DNA of 64,000 nucleotides from SNAP01 sp049671745 (GTDB taxonomy: Bacteria; Bacteroidota; Bacteroidia; Bacteroidales; Marinifilaceae): NCBI GenBank assembly GCA_049671745.1, contig JBATVL010000073.1:12352-76351 (forward strand), in the 5' to 3' direction. Positions within the stretch are counted from its first letter, which is position 1. Each line of letters starts with the position of its first letter. This document shows, piece by piece, positions 27,207 through 35,069 of the stretch. A program made the translations under genes and the position numbers. Below the pieces are notes generated by a model, which saw only the letters and a list, made by a program, of their open reading frames with translations, was not told where the DNA came from and searched no databases.

Positions 27207-28013
27207 TTATTTTTCGCTTTCTAATTCTTTTTGTTCTTCTCTATGCAAATTCTCTATAATATATACGTTATCAAGTGTTTTAAAATCAACGCTTAATTTT
27301 ACGTTAATACATAGAAAGTTATTCCCATTCTCATGTTTGTGTGAGTCTATAAGTGCAATAAGTATTCCTTCAGGAAAGATAGCAGAATACCCACTAGTAA
27401 TTATTGTATCACCCTTCATAACATTTGCATGGAAAGGAATATCTTTTAGTATTGCTTTCTTATAGCTTTTGTTATCCCAAGTTAGAGAACCAAAGAAATT
27501 ATTTCTTTTTATTTTTGCAGAAAGACTTAAAGATTGATTAATTATTGGAAGTACTGTAGAGTAGTGTTCGCTAACATTAGATACTATTCCTACAACTCCT
27601 TGGTAACTAATAACAGCCATTTCTTTTTTTACACCATCTTTTAATCCCTTATTTAAAGTAATGCTATTGTCTAATTTGTTAACACTTTTGTTAATTACTT
27701 TTGCATAACGATATAGATATCTTTTCTTAGAGTATAAGAATACTGAATCCTTAGAGCTGTCGTTATGTTGTATTTTGTTTCTTAATTCAGAATTCTCTAA
27801 TAGTAGATTTTCATTAATATCTTTAAGATGAAAGAATGAACTAATTGAGTTTGTTGCTTCATAAATACTACCACAAATAGTATTAGCAGAGCTTAGATAT
27901 ACTGATTTATGAAAATGATCATTACTCACAATGAAACTCAAGCAAATGATTTCCAATAAAATAAAAATAAATATACGATGGAATTTAATAAGTATTCTTA
28001 AAAGTTCTTTCAT
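27207..28013 (-). CDS. mreC: Rod-shape-determining protein MreC
   Basis: A 268-residue bitopic protein with one N-terminal membrane helix (about 11-28), a short coiled coil (about 65-90, ENSELRNKI) and a periplasmic double beta-barrel domain. The typical VVGIVSNVSEHYSTVLPIINQSLSLSAKI (about 140-168) and GDTIITSGYSAIFPEGI are present. MreC scaffolds PBP2 and MreD around MreB filaments. A stem-loop separates it from mreB. Confidence 0.92.
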   Translation of the reverse strand: MKELLRILIKFHRIFIFILLEIICLSFIVSNDHFHKSVYLSSANTICGSIYEATNSISSFFHLKDINENLLLENSELRNKIQHNDSSKDSVFLYSKKRYLYRYAKVINKSVNKLDNSITLNKGLKDGVKKEMAVISYQGVVGIVSNVSEHYSTVLPIINQSLSLSAKIKRNNFFGSLTWDNKSYKKAILKDIPFHANVMKGDTIITSGYSAIFPEGILIALIDSHKHENGNNFLCINVKLSVDFKTLDNVYIIENLHREEQKELESEK

Positions 28014-28031
28014 TTACTTTATAATTATTCT

Positions 28032-28084
28032 TTAAAAAGAGTCCATTACTGAGAATATATAAATATCAATACTCAATAATGGAC
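28032..28084 (-). terminator. Intra-operon stem-loop between mreB and mreC
   Basis: The 13-base arms 28041-28053 and 28072-28084 pair with one mismatch. In the direction of transcription TCTTTTTAAA follows. It probably acts as a leaky terminator that keeps MreB more abundant than the membrane proteins. Confidence 0.62.
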
Positions 28085-28114
28085 AGTTTATTTATTGTTA
28101 ATTATTTGAGTGCT

Positions 28115-29137
28115 TTATCTCATTAAAAAGGAGAATCTATCAGCATTTTTAAGTGCAATACCGGTGCCTCTAGCGACAGCTCTCAATGGATCTTCCGCAA
28201 TATGGAATGGTATGTTTAGTTTTTCGCTTAATCTTTTATCTAATCCTCTCAACAAAGCTCCACCACCAGCAAGATATATACCTCTGTTAACTATATCGGC
28301 ATATAACTCAGGAGGGGTTTGTTCAAGTGCTCCTAGAACTGCTATTTCAATTTTAGATATCGCTTTTTCTAAACAATGGGCTATTTCTTGATAAGAAACT
28401 GGGACTTCTATAGGAAGAGCAGTCATTTGATTAGGACCTTGTACTCTATAATCTGCAGGTGGTTCATCTAATTCAGATAATGCTGAACCTACATTAATTT
28501 TTATTTCCTCCGCTGTTCTTTCTCCAATTTTAATATTATGTTGATGACGCATATATTCTTGGATATCAGCTGTTAAATCATCACCTGCAATACGTATTGA
28601 CTTGTTTGTAACAATGCCTCCAAGTGAAATAACAGCAATCTCAGTTGTTCCTCCTCCTATATCAACAATCATGTTTCCTTCGGGAGCTTCAACGTCTATA
28701 CCTATACCTAAGGCAGCAGCCATTGGTTCATATATCATGTAAACATCTCTACCTCCAGCATGTTCAGATGAATCACGAACCGCTCTCATCTCAACTTCTG
28801 TACTTCCAGATGGAATACAAACAACCATCTTTAAAGAAGGAGAGAATAATCTTGGTTTATTGTTAATCATCTTAATCATGCCACGAATCATCTGTTCTGC
28901 AGCATTAAAGTCAGCTATTACTCCATCACGTAATGGTCTAATAGTTTTTATATTGTCGTGAGTCTTACCTTGCATTTGACGTGCTTTTTCGCCAATAGCA
29001 ATCATCTTGTCAGTCTTTCTATCAATCGCTACTATCGAAGGTTCATTTACAACAATTTTATCGTTGTAAATGATGATAGTATTTGCAGTCCCCAAGTCGA
29101 TAGCTATTTCTTGGTTCAGAAAAGAAAATAGTCCCAT
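28115..29137 (-). CDS. mreB: Actin-like cell-shape protein MreB
   Basis: A 340-residue actin homologue. The phosphate-1 loop is IDLGTANTIIY (about 13-23), the phosphate-2 loop NMIVDIGGGTTEIAVISLGG (about 154-173), and the adenosine motif GIYLAGGGALLRGLD. MreB forms membrane-bound filaments that direct cell-wall elongation. The N-terminus MGLFSFLNQEIAID has the short amphipathic-type membrane anchor. It follows purH by 19 bp in the same operon. Confidence 0.96.
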   Translation of the reverse strand: MGLFSFLNQEIAIDLGTANTIIIYNDKIVVNEPSIVAIDRKTDKMIAIGEKARQMQGKTHDNIKTIRPLRDGVIADFNAAEQMIRGMIKMINNKPRLFSPSLKMVVCIPSGSTEVEMRAVRDSSEHAGGRDVYMIYEPMAAALGIGIDVEAPEGNMIVDIGGGTTEIAVISLGGIVTNKSIRIAGDDLTADIQEYMRHQHNIKIGERTAEEIKINVGSALSELDEPPADYRVQGPNQMTALPIEVPVSYQEIAHCLEKAISKIEIAVLGALEQTPPELYADIVNRGIYLAGGGALLRGLDKRLSEKLNIPFHIAEDPLRAVARGTGIALKNADRFSFLMR

Positions 29138-29156
29138 GTTTAACTTTTATAGTCAA

Positions 29157-30689
29157 TTAATGTTTAAAATGTCTCATTCCAGTGAAAACCATTGTAATTC
29201 CATATTTGTTCGCAGCGTCAATTGATTCTTGATCTCTTACAGATCCTCCAGGTTGAATAATAGCCTTTACGCCTGCAGCGTTTGCAGCTTCAACGCAATC
29301 GGAGAATGGGAAAAAAGCATCAGATGCTAAAGCACTACCTTTAATTTTATCACCACCTTGGCGAATAGCATTTTCTAAAGCCCATATTCTGCTAACTTGT
29401 CCAGGCCCTACGCCTGTAGATGTTTCATTTTTAGCAAGTGCTATGCCATTAGATTTGGTATGTTTAACAATCTTCCAAGCAAATAGCAAATCTTCTAACT
29501 CTTTCTCAGAAGGTTTACGTTTTGTTACACAATTTAATTCGCCTGCTAATAAACAATTATCAATGTCTTGAACTAACAATCCACCAAGCACTGTTTTTGC
29601 TTTAGGTGTGCTGTAATCGTTCTTGCAGATGTTCTTTAGCTCTAGTAAACGTATGTTTTTCTTTTTAATTAGGATTTCAAGCGCTTCTTTAGAAAAAGAA
29701 GGGGCAATAATAACTTCTAGAAAGACTTTACTCATCTCTAAAGCAGTATCCTTATCTATCTCTCTATTGGCTGCAATTATACCTCCAAAAATAGAAACTG
29801 GATCAGCTTCATAAGCTTTTTTGTATGCTGTGTAAATATTTTCAGCACTTCCAACTCCACAAGGATTAGCATGTTTTGTAGCTACAATAGTAGGTTTATT
29901 AAATTCTTTTAAAGCCTCTAACGCACCATCTGCATCACTAATATTATTATATGATAATTCCTTACCATGTAATTTAACAGCATCAATTAATGTTCCTTCA
30001 GTATCTTTTACTTTTGCATAGAAAGTAGCATTTTGATGTGGGTTTTCTCCATATCTTAAATCTTGCTTTTTTTCATAAGTTAGCGTTATTGTATCAGGAG
30101 AAAGTATATTAACTTTCTTAGAGAAATAATCGGCTATCAATGCATCATAATGAGATGTATGAATAAATACTTTTGCTGCTAAATATTCTTTAGTCTCAAG
30201 AGATGTTTCTCCAGAAACTTTTAATTCTTCAATTACTTTAGAGTAATCTTTAGGGTCTGTTAGAACATTTACAAATTTATAATTTTTTGCTGCTGCTCTA
30301 ATCATTGTAGGTCCACCTATGTCTATGTTCTCAATTATTTCTTCATGAGAAACACCTTCTCTTTGAATCGTTTCTTTGAACGGATATAGATTACAAACCA
30401 CGATGTCTATAGGTTCAATATCTAGCTCTTTCATTTGTTGTTGATGCTTAATGTCATCTCTAACAGCTAGTATACCTCCCTCTACCTTTGGATGTAGTGT
30501 TTTTACTCTTCCATCGAAACATTCTGGAAATTGTGTTAAATCAGAAATGTCTTTAACATTTATTCCTTCCTGCTTAAGTTTAGCAGATGTTCCTCCAGTT
30601 GAGATGATTTCCCAACCCATTTCTTTTAATTCGTGTGCAAATTCAACGATGCCTGTCTTGTCAAAGACGCTAAGTAAAGCCTTTTTCAT
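29157..30689 (-). CDS. purH: Bifunctional AICAR transformylase / IMP cyclohydrolase
   Basis: A 510-residue enzyme for the last two steps of IMP synthesis. The N-terminal MGS-like IMP cyclohydrolase domain (about 1-190) contains DKTGIVEFAHEL and GRVKTLHPKVEGGILA. The C-terminal transformylase domain contains KKQDLRYGENPHQNA, KHANPCGVGSAENI and the ending SVRDQESIDAANKYGITMVFTGMRHFKH. It is the first gene of the purH-mreBCD-mrdA-rodA operon. A TATCTTTG -7 box lies about 70 bp upstream. Confidence 0.96.
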   Translation of the reverse strand: MKKALLSVFDKTGIVEFAHELKEMGWEIISTGGTSAKLKQEGINVKDISDLTQFPECFDGRVKTLHPKVEGGILAVRDDIKHQQQMKELDIEPIDIVVCNLYPFKETIQREGVSHEEIIENIDIGGPTMIRAAAKNYKFVNVLTDPKDYSKVIEELKVSGETSLETKEYLAAKVFIHTSHYDALIADYFSKKVNILSPDTITLTYEKKQDLRYGENPHQNATFYAKVKDTEGTLIDAVKLHGKELSYNNISDADGALEALKEFNKPTIVATKHANPCGVGSAENIYTAYKKAYEADPVSIFGGIIAANREIDKDTALEMSKVFLEVIIAPSFSKEALEILIKKKNIRLLELKNICKNDYSTPKAKTVLGGLLVQDIDNCLLAGELNCVTKRKPSEKELEDLLFAWKIVKHTKSNGIALAKNETSTGVGPGQVSRIWALENAIRQGGDKIKGSALASDAFFPFSDCVEAANAAGVKAIIQPGGSVRDQESIDAANKYGITMVFTGMRHFKH

Positions 30690-30757
30690 CTTGGAATTTT
30701 GTAGTTTGATTGATTATAGTATTTGATTGATTTTCATAAAGCCTAGGCTCTGTTTTG

Positions 30758-30765
30758 CAAAGATA
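30758..30765 (-). promoter_or_regulatory. -7 box upstream of the purH-mre operon
   Basis: The minus strand reads TATCTTTG, an exact TAnnTTTG match, 69 bp before purH. The -33 region has no clear TTTG. Confidence 0.5.
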
Positions 30766-30843
30766 AAAAAATGCTTGCGATTTTCTACATGAATATGATA
30801 TTAAAAATAAAAAAGAAATAGGGCACCTGCTTTACTGTGTTTT

Positions 30844-31320
30844 TTATCTATAATTGCTTATTAGAATAGTGTTTTTATCTGTAAATCTACAACTATAGTT
30901 TTGAAGTCTTTTAATCTTAATATTGCTTGATTTATTTGGATTTAACTCTTTACTCGCAATGCCATTCATAATGTCAAATTTAGTTCCACAATCGTTACAT
31001 ATATAGAATAAATCTCCTTTAGTATATGATGTTTCGTGTGAAAAATCGTTACTGTGATTTGTACATGTAGCATCAAACGCTTGGAGATATTTATTATCCC
31101 AACGTATAACATAGATATCGTGTTGTTTATAACCTGCTTCTTTAATGATAGCAGGAGTTGAGAGATTGTGTAATTGTTGATATTCAATTAGAGATATTTT
31201 ATTGTAAATTCTCCAAAAAGGAATACTTGTTTCTTTGTTATTTTCTTTCTCACAAGAAATAAAACTTAATGCTGTTGTTACGTATAAGAAAAAAAACACT
31301 ATTTTTGAAAGGTGTTTCAC
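30844..31320 (-). CDS. Rieske-like lipoprotein with altered cluster ligands
   Basis: I choose the GTG at 31320 because it gives a proper lipoprotein signal (VKHLSKIVFFF, lipidated Cys23 in SFISCEKE). Starts further upstream would run into the divergent gene. The mature protein matches a Rieske fold: YVIRWDNKYLQAFDATCTNH (ending at His89), then YICNDCGTKFDIMNGIA. Canonical Rieske proteins use CxH and CxxH. Here the sites are C86-TN-H89 and C108-ND-C111, so one His ligand is replaced by Cys. It may bind zinc or an atypical iron-sulfur cluster. Its partner is unknown. Confidence 0.68.
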   Translation of the reverse strand: MKHLSKIVFFFLYVTTALSFISCEKENNKETSIPFWRIYNKISLIEYQQLHNLSTPAIIKEAGYKQHDIYVIRWDNKYLQAFDATCTNHSNDFSHETSYTKGDLFYICNDCGTKFDIMNGIASKELNPNKSSNIKIKRLQNYSCRFTDKNTILISNYR

Positions 31321-31363
31321 GCTAATTTTTTTTAGAATATTTGTATACAAAAATATAATAATT

Positions 31364-31753
31364 ATGGACATGGACAATATAAGTAGTGGTTTAATATATG
31401 TTATAATAGCAGTCGTGATAGGTTTGTTTAAATTTCTTAAGAAATATCTTTTCGATTCAGAAAAACCTATTCAAAAAAATGTATCTAAGAATATATTTGA
31501 AGAATTCTTTTCTGAAGTAAATGAAAAAGAAATTAAAGATGAAATAGTAGAAACGGCCTTAGAAGAGGAGTCGAATGCATATGAATTTGCAGAACCTACT
31601 AAGTCTATAAATGCGGAAACAGAAAGGAAGCATGAGTATAATCGAATAAAACAAGTAAAGCTAGATGAGTTTAATTTAGAAGATGATTCTTATGATTTTG
31701 ACTTAAAACGAGCTGTTATTTCTTCTGAAATATTAAATAGCAAATATTGTTAA
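31364..31753 (+). CDS. Membrane-anchored protein of unknown function
   Basis: A 129-residue protein starting at 31364 (MDMDNISSGLIYVIIAVVIG; Met3 at 31370 is an equal alternative). It has one membrane helix at about 9-26, then an acidic, low-complexity cytoplasmic-looking region and a C-terminal block LKRAVISSEILNSKYC. That C-terminal pattern recurs in short Bacteroidales membrane proteins, but no function is known to me. It diverges from the Rieske-like lipoprotein with only 43 bp between starts and precedes greA. Confidence 0.62.
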   Translation: MDMDNISSGLIYVIIAVVIGLFKFLKKYLFDSEKPIQKNVSKNIFEEFFSEVNEKEIKDEIVETALEEESNAYEFAEPTKSINAETERKHEYNRIKQVKLDEFNLEDDSYDFDLKRAVISSEILNSKYC

Positions 31754-31768
31754 ATAAATATGTTGAGA

Positions 31769-31799
31769 TTTGCTAAATATGCAAAAAACATTATCTTTG
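31769..31799 (+). promoter_or_regulatory. Strong Bacteroidota promoter for greA
   Basis: TTTG at 31769-31772, a 19-bp spacer, then TATCTTTG at 31792-31799: both boxes match the TTTG / TAnnTTTG consensus exactly. Transcription should start near 31805, immediately before a terminator hairpin. Confidence 0.8.
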
Positions 31800-31806
31800 T
31801 ATTAGT

Positions 31807-31846
31807 GAAAGAATTGTACCATAGGTGTAATTCTTTCATTTTTTTT
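31807..31846 (+). terminator. Terminator/attenuator in the greA leader
   Basis: A 14-bp stem (31807-31820 with 31824-31837, including two G-U pairs) with a 3-base loop is followed by an eight-T run. It lies at the very start of the predicted greA transcript and 41 bp before its ATG. It could also end transcription of the 129-residue protein gene. Confidence 0.75.
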
Positions 31847-31887
31847 AGTATCTCTTTAAATAGTAAATAAATAGTAAAATATATATT

Positions 31888-32361
31888 ATGGGAAAAATTT
31901 CATATGTAACCCAACAAGGATTAGATAATCTTAAAGCAGAGATAGATCAACTACAAAATGTAGAAAGACCTACTATATCAAAGGCTATAGGAGAGGCAAT
32001 TGATAAAGGTGATATTTCAGAGAATGCTGAGTATGATGCAGCAAAAGATGCACAAGGAATGTTAGAGGCTAAGATTTCTCAACTAAAGGGTGTTTTAGCA
32101 ACATGTCGTGTTATTGATGAATCTCAGATTGACACATCAAAAGTACAGATGTTGAATAAAGTTACTATCAAAAATAGAAAAACAAACACTAACATGACAT
32201 ATTCTCTTGTTTCAGATAGTGAGGCTGATTTGAAATTAGGTAAATTATCAATAAACACTCCAATAGGAAAGGCTCTTATGGGAAAAGTAAAGGGAGATAT
32301 TGTAGAAGTAAAAGTTCCTGCAGGATTAGTAGAATTTGAGATTATAGATATTACATTATAA
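31888..32361 (+). CDS. greA: Transcription elongation factor GreA
   Basis: A 157-residue factor that rescues backtracked RNA polymerase by stimulating transcript cleavage. The N-terminal coiled coil (about 8-75) holds the catalytic acidic tip GDISENAEYDAAKD, with the conserved D and E pair. The C-terminal FKBP-like domain ends with LSINTPIGKALMGKVKGDIVEVKVP. It is followed 11 bp later by a HIT protein gene, which is the usual Bacteroidales arrangement. Confidence 0.96.
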   Translation: MGKISYVTQQGLDNLKAEIDQLQNVERPTISKAIGEAIDKGDISENAEYDAAKDAQGMLEAKISQLKGVLATCRVIDESQIDTSKVQMLNKVTIKNRKTNTNMTYSLVSDSEADLKLGKLSINTPIGKALMGKVKGDIVEVKVPAGLVEFEIIDITL

Positions 32362-32372
32362 AATATATAAAA

Positions 32373-32765
32373 ATGGCTAGTATATTCACAAAAATAATAA
32401 ATGGTGAGATTCCATGCCACAAGATTCTAGAGGATGATAATTATATAGCCTTTTTAGACGTTTTTCCTTTACGAAAGGGACATACACTAATTGTTCCTAA
32501 AGTAGAGATTGATAATATCTTTGATGTAGAAGATAATCTTTTATCTGGAATGATAGTTTTTGCAAAGAGAGTAGCTAAGGCTATAGAGAAAACTTTTCCA
32601 TGTAAGAAGATCGGTGTAACTGTTATTGGCTTAGAAGTTGCACATGCTCACATCCATTTAATACCAATAAATGCTGAAAAGGATATGAATTTCTCTAATG
32701 AAAAGCTTAAATTAGAAACGAAAGAAATGGAAGTGATTGCAAATAGAATAATTGTTAATCTATAA
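32373..32765 (+). CDS. HIT-family nucleotide-binding protein
   Basis: A 130-residue protein of the histidine-triad family. The N-terminal FTKIINGEIPCHKILED and the C-terminal triad HAHIHLIPIN (HxHxH) form the nucleotide phosphate site. HINT-branch enzymes hydrolyse adenosine phosphoramidates; the natural substrate is usually unclear. It is cotranscribed with greA (11 bp gap) and followed by a hairpin. Confidence 0.93.
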   Translation: MASIFTKIINGEIPCHKILEDDNYIAFLDVFPLRKGHTLIVPKVEIDNIFDVEDNLLSGMIVFAKRVAKAIEKTFPCKKIGVTVIGLEVAHAHIHLIPINAEKDMNFSNEKLKLETKEMEVIANRIIVNL

Positions 32766-32786
32766 ACATTTCTCTTGAAGATATTT

Positions 32787-32820
32787 AAAGGGTTTATCAT
32801 TTACTTGATAAACTCTTTTA
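32787..32820 (+). terminator. Terminator of the greA-HIT operon
   Basis: Arms 32787-32799 and 32806-32818 pair over 13 bases with one G-U pair and are followed by a short T-run. Its position rules out the longer upstream start of the thioesterase gene. Confidence 0.78.
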
Positions 32821-32852
32821 TTTTAATAGATTTCAGAAATAAATTAAATTAC

Positions 32853-33326
32853 ATGAAACAATTAAAGAATCCATACGCTATAGATAAGAATTACAATTGC
32901 TTTGGGTGTTCTCCGCATAATGACAAAGGTCTAAAATTAGAATTCTATGAAGAAGAGGAGTGGATAGTATCTTCTTGGACTCCAGAGTCTGATTTTCAAG
33001 GATATTATAATGTTTTACATGGAGGAATACAAGCTACTCTTTTAGATGAGATTGCATGTTGGGCCGTAAATGTTCAAGCAAAATCGGCAGGAGTAACAAC
33101 AGCATTAAATATAAAATATAGAAGTACTGTTTTTGTTAATGCTGGTCCAATAAAGATTAGAGCTAAGGTTATAGAGAGAAAAAGACGATTAGCAAAAGTG
33201 CATGCAGAGCTACTAACTTCAGATGGACAGATAGGTTCAGATGCAGAAATTACTTACATGTGTTTCCCTGATTCAATTGCAAAAGACAAATTAAACTGGC
33301 CAGGTTCAGATGCCTTTCACGAATAA
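32853..33326 (+). CDS. PaaI-type hotdog thioesterase
   Basis: A 157-residue protein starting at 32853 (MKQLKNPYAIDKNYNCFGC). Upstream extension would cross a terminator. The hotdog-fold core is visible in NVLHGGIQATLLDEIACWAVN, with the HGG motif and catalytic acidic residue typical of PaaI-like acyl-CoA thioesterases, and the FGCSPHNDKGLKLEF start is typical of this subfamily. It probably hydrolyses an acyl-CoA; the substrate is unknown. It converges on the nucleoside kinase gene with only 6 bp between stops and no hairpin. Confidence 0.87.
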   Translation: MKQLKNPYAIDKNYNCFGCSPHNDKGLKLEFYEEEEWIVSSWTPESDFQGYYNVLHGGIQATLLDEIACWAVNVQAKSAGVTTALNIKYRSTVFVNAGPIKIRAKVIERKRRLAKVHAELLTSDGQIGSDAEITYMCFPDSIAKDKLNWPGSDAFHE

Positions 33327-33332
33327 TATATT

Positions 33333-35003
33333 TTAATACCTAAAGGTACTTCCCCCTAGAAATTCTCTAAGAATAGAAGTGGGAGGAATTTCTCTAACAT
33401 TAATTCTTTGAAAATAAGCTAAAAATTTAAGTAGGCGTTCTGCTTTAGAATGTTCTAAATCAATAGGAAATACTTCTTGGAGAAGTGGTTCTGCATAAAA
33501 TTTAAGCACCCCCAATTCATATGGGAGAGCAGAATTAAACATGATATCAGCTTTTTCTTGAAAAGGGAATATATGTTTATTTTCTCCATCAAGAACAGAC
33601 TCCCATCTTTGCAGAGTGTCAATAGCTTTATATGAACGATATTTATGATCACGTATTAATCTTCTAATAAGTCTGTTATCTGTAGATGATATAATATTAT
33701 GCCCATCAATAGAAACAGAAGTCATAGCTGAAACGAAAATCTTAAAAAGAGTGGATTGAGGTAGCATTTGAGTAAGTTTAGGATTCAATCCGTGAATACC
33801 TTCTATTATAAGAATATTCTTTCTTTCCATTTTCATTTTATCACCGTTAAAATTTCTATGACCTGATTCAAAAGAAAATTTAGGTACTCTAATTTCTTCT
33901 CCATCTAAAAGAGCAAGGACATCATTATTAAAAAGTTCAATATCTAGAGCATCAATTGTTTCATAATCAAATTCTCCATTCTCGTCAAGAGGAGTATCTT
34001 CTCTATTTACAAAATAATCATCAAGCGAAAGATTTAAAGGTTTTAATCCCACAACTTGAAGTTGAATAGCTAATCGTTTACTAAATGTTGTTTTCCCTGA
34101 TGACGAAGGCCCAGATATAAGAATAACTTTTGTTCTATCTTTTCTTTTGTAGATACGGTCAGCTATTTCGGCTATTTTTTTTTCATGTAAAGCCTCGCTA
34201 ACCTTAATAAGTTCTCCAATAGAATCAGATTCCACATGTCTGTTTAAATCACCAATATTAGATATCTCAAGAATTCTGCCCCATCGTTTAAATTCATTAT
34301 GAATTTTGAACATTTTTTCTTGATGAATGAAAGGTAAAATCTCACCAGGGTTTTTTCTATCTGGGAATTGTAAAAGTATACCTTGGTGGAAATGCATTAA
34401 CTTAAAGTTTTTCAATGCAGAAGTTGAATATGCAAGTACACCATAAAAATAATCAATATCACTATCAAGCCTATATACAGATGTATAAGGTTGTTTACGT
34501 GTAAGAAGTAGCTCTGTTTTTTCAGATAAACCTTTTGTCTTAAAAAGTTCTACTGCTCTATATGTTTCTATGGTATCATGGTAGAATCTGATATTTTGAT
34601 TCACATAATCTTCCATAGATTTATATATCCTAGCAATGTCATCATCACTTAGAATTATGTTCTTATCCCCAAGTCTACAATATAAACCATTAGATATATG
34701 TTGTTCTACTTTAAATTTAATACCAGGGTATAATTTAAGAACAGCCTTATAAAGCAAGAAGCATAATGATCGTACATAAACACTATGTCCGTCAAGTGAT
34801 GAAACATCAATAAAATTAATACGTTTAGGTTTCATTAATTCATAACTTAAATCTTGTATTTCGTTATTTACAAGAGCTGCCAGTACATCAAATTTAAGTG
34901 ATGGTTCAACCTTTTCGTATATTTCTTTTAATGAAGTTCCTAAATGAAACTGATAATATCTTTGTGTATTTTCACAGAAAATCTCTAAATTGCGTGTAGT
35001 CAT
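33333..35003 (-). CDS. ThrRS-like domain fused to uridine kinase-like nucleoside kinase
   Basis: A 556-residue fusion. The first 270 residues resemble the N-terminal part of threonyl-tRNA synthetase (a TGS-like start followed by a tRNA-editing-like region with SLDGHSVYVRSLCFLLYKA). The C-terminal half is a P-loop kinase of the uridine kinase/phosphoribulokinase type, with Walker A GPSSSGKTTF (about 293-302), LSLDDYFVNREDTPLDE, and ILIIEGIHGLNP. Such fusions are widespread in Bacteroidota and Thermotogae. It may phosphorylate uridine or cytidine; what the synthetase-like half binds is unknown. Confidence 0.85.
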   Translation of the reverse strand: MTTRNLEIFCENTQRYYQFHLGTSLKEIYEKVEPSLKFDVLAALVNNEIQDLSYELMKPKRINFIDVSSLDGHSVYVRSLCFLLYKAVLKLYPGIKFKVEQHISNGLYCRLGDKNIILSDDDIARIYKSMEDYVNQNIRFYHDTIETYRAVELFKTKGLSEKTELLLTRKQPYTSVYRLDSDIDYFYGVLAYSTSALKNFKLMHFHQGILLQFPDRKNPGEILPFIHQEKMFKIHNEFKRWGRILEISNIGDLNRHVESDSIGELIKVSEALHEKKIAEIADRIYKRKDRTKVILISGPSSSGKTTFSKRLAIQLQVVGLKPLNLSLDDYFVNREDTPLDENGEFDYETIDALDIELFNNDVLALLDGEEIRVPKFSFESGHRNFNGDKMKMERKNILIIEGIHGLNPKLTQMLPQSTLFKIFVSAMTSVSIDGHNIISSTDNRLIRRLIRDHKYRSYKAIDTLQRWESVLDGENKHIFPFQEKADIMFNSALPYELGVLKFYAEPLLQEVFPIDLEHSKAERLLKFLAYFQRINVREIPPTSILREFLGGSTFRY

Positions 35004-35069
35004 AAACTATTATTTAGGTTTAAGTATTAAATATACTAAATAATTTCTACGAAAGAAAAAGAAAAAGGT

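Noticed and set aside
30780..30843. Terminator for the Rieske-like lipoprotein gene
   Set aside because: There is only a 3-4 bp possible stem with a T-rich tail, too weak to call.
31235..31363. Longer N-terminus of the 129-residue membrane protein
   Set aside because: It would overlap the signal peptide codons of the divergent Rieske-like lipoprotein. The internal start gives a normal membrane anchor.
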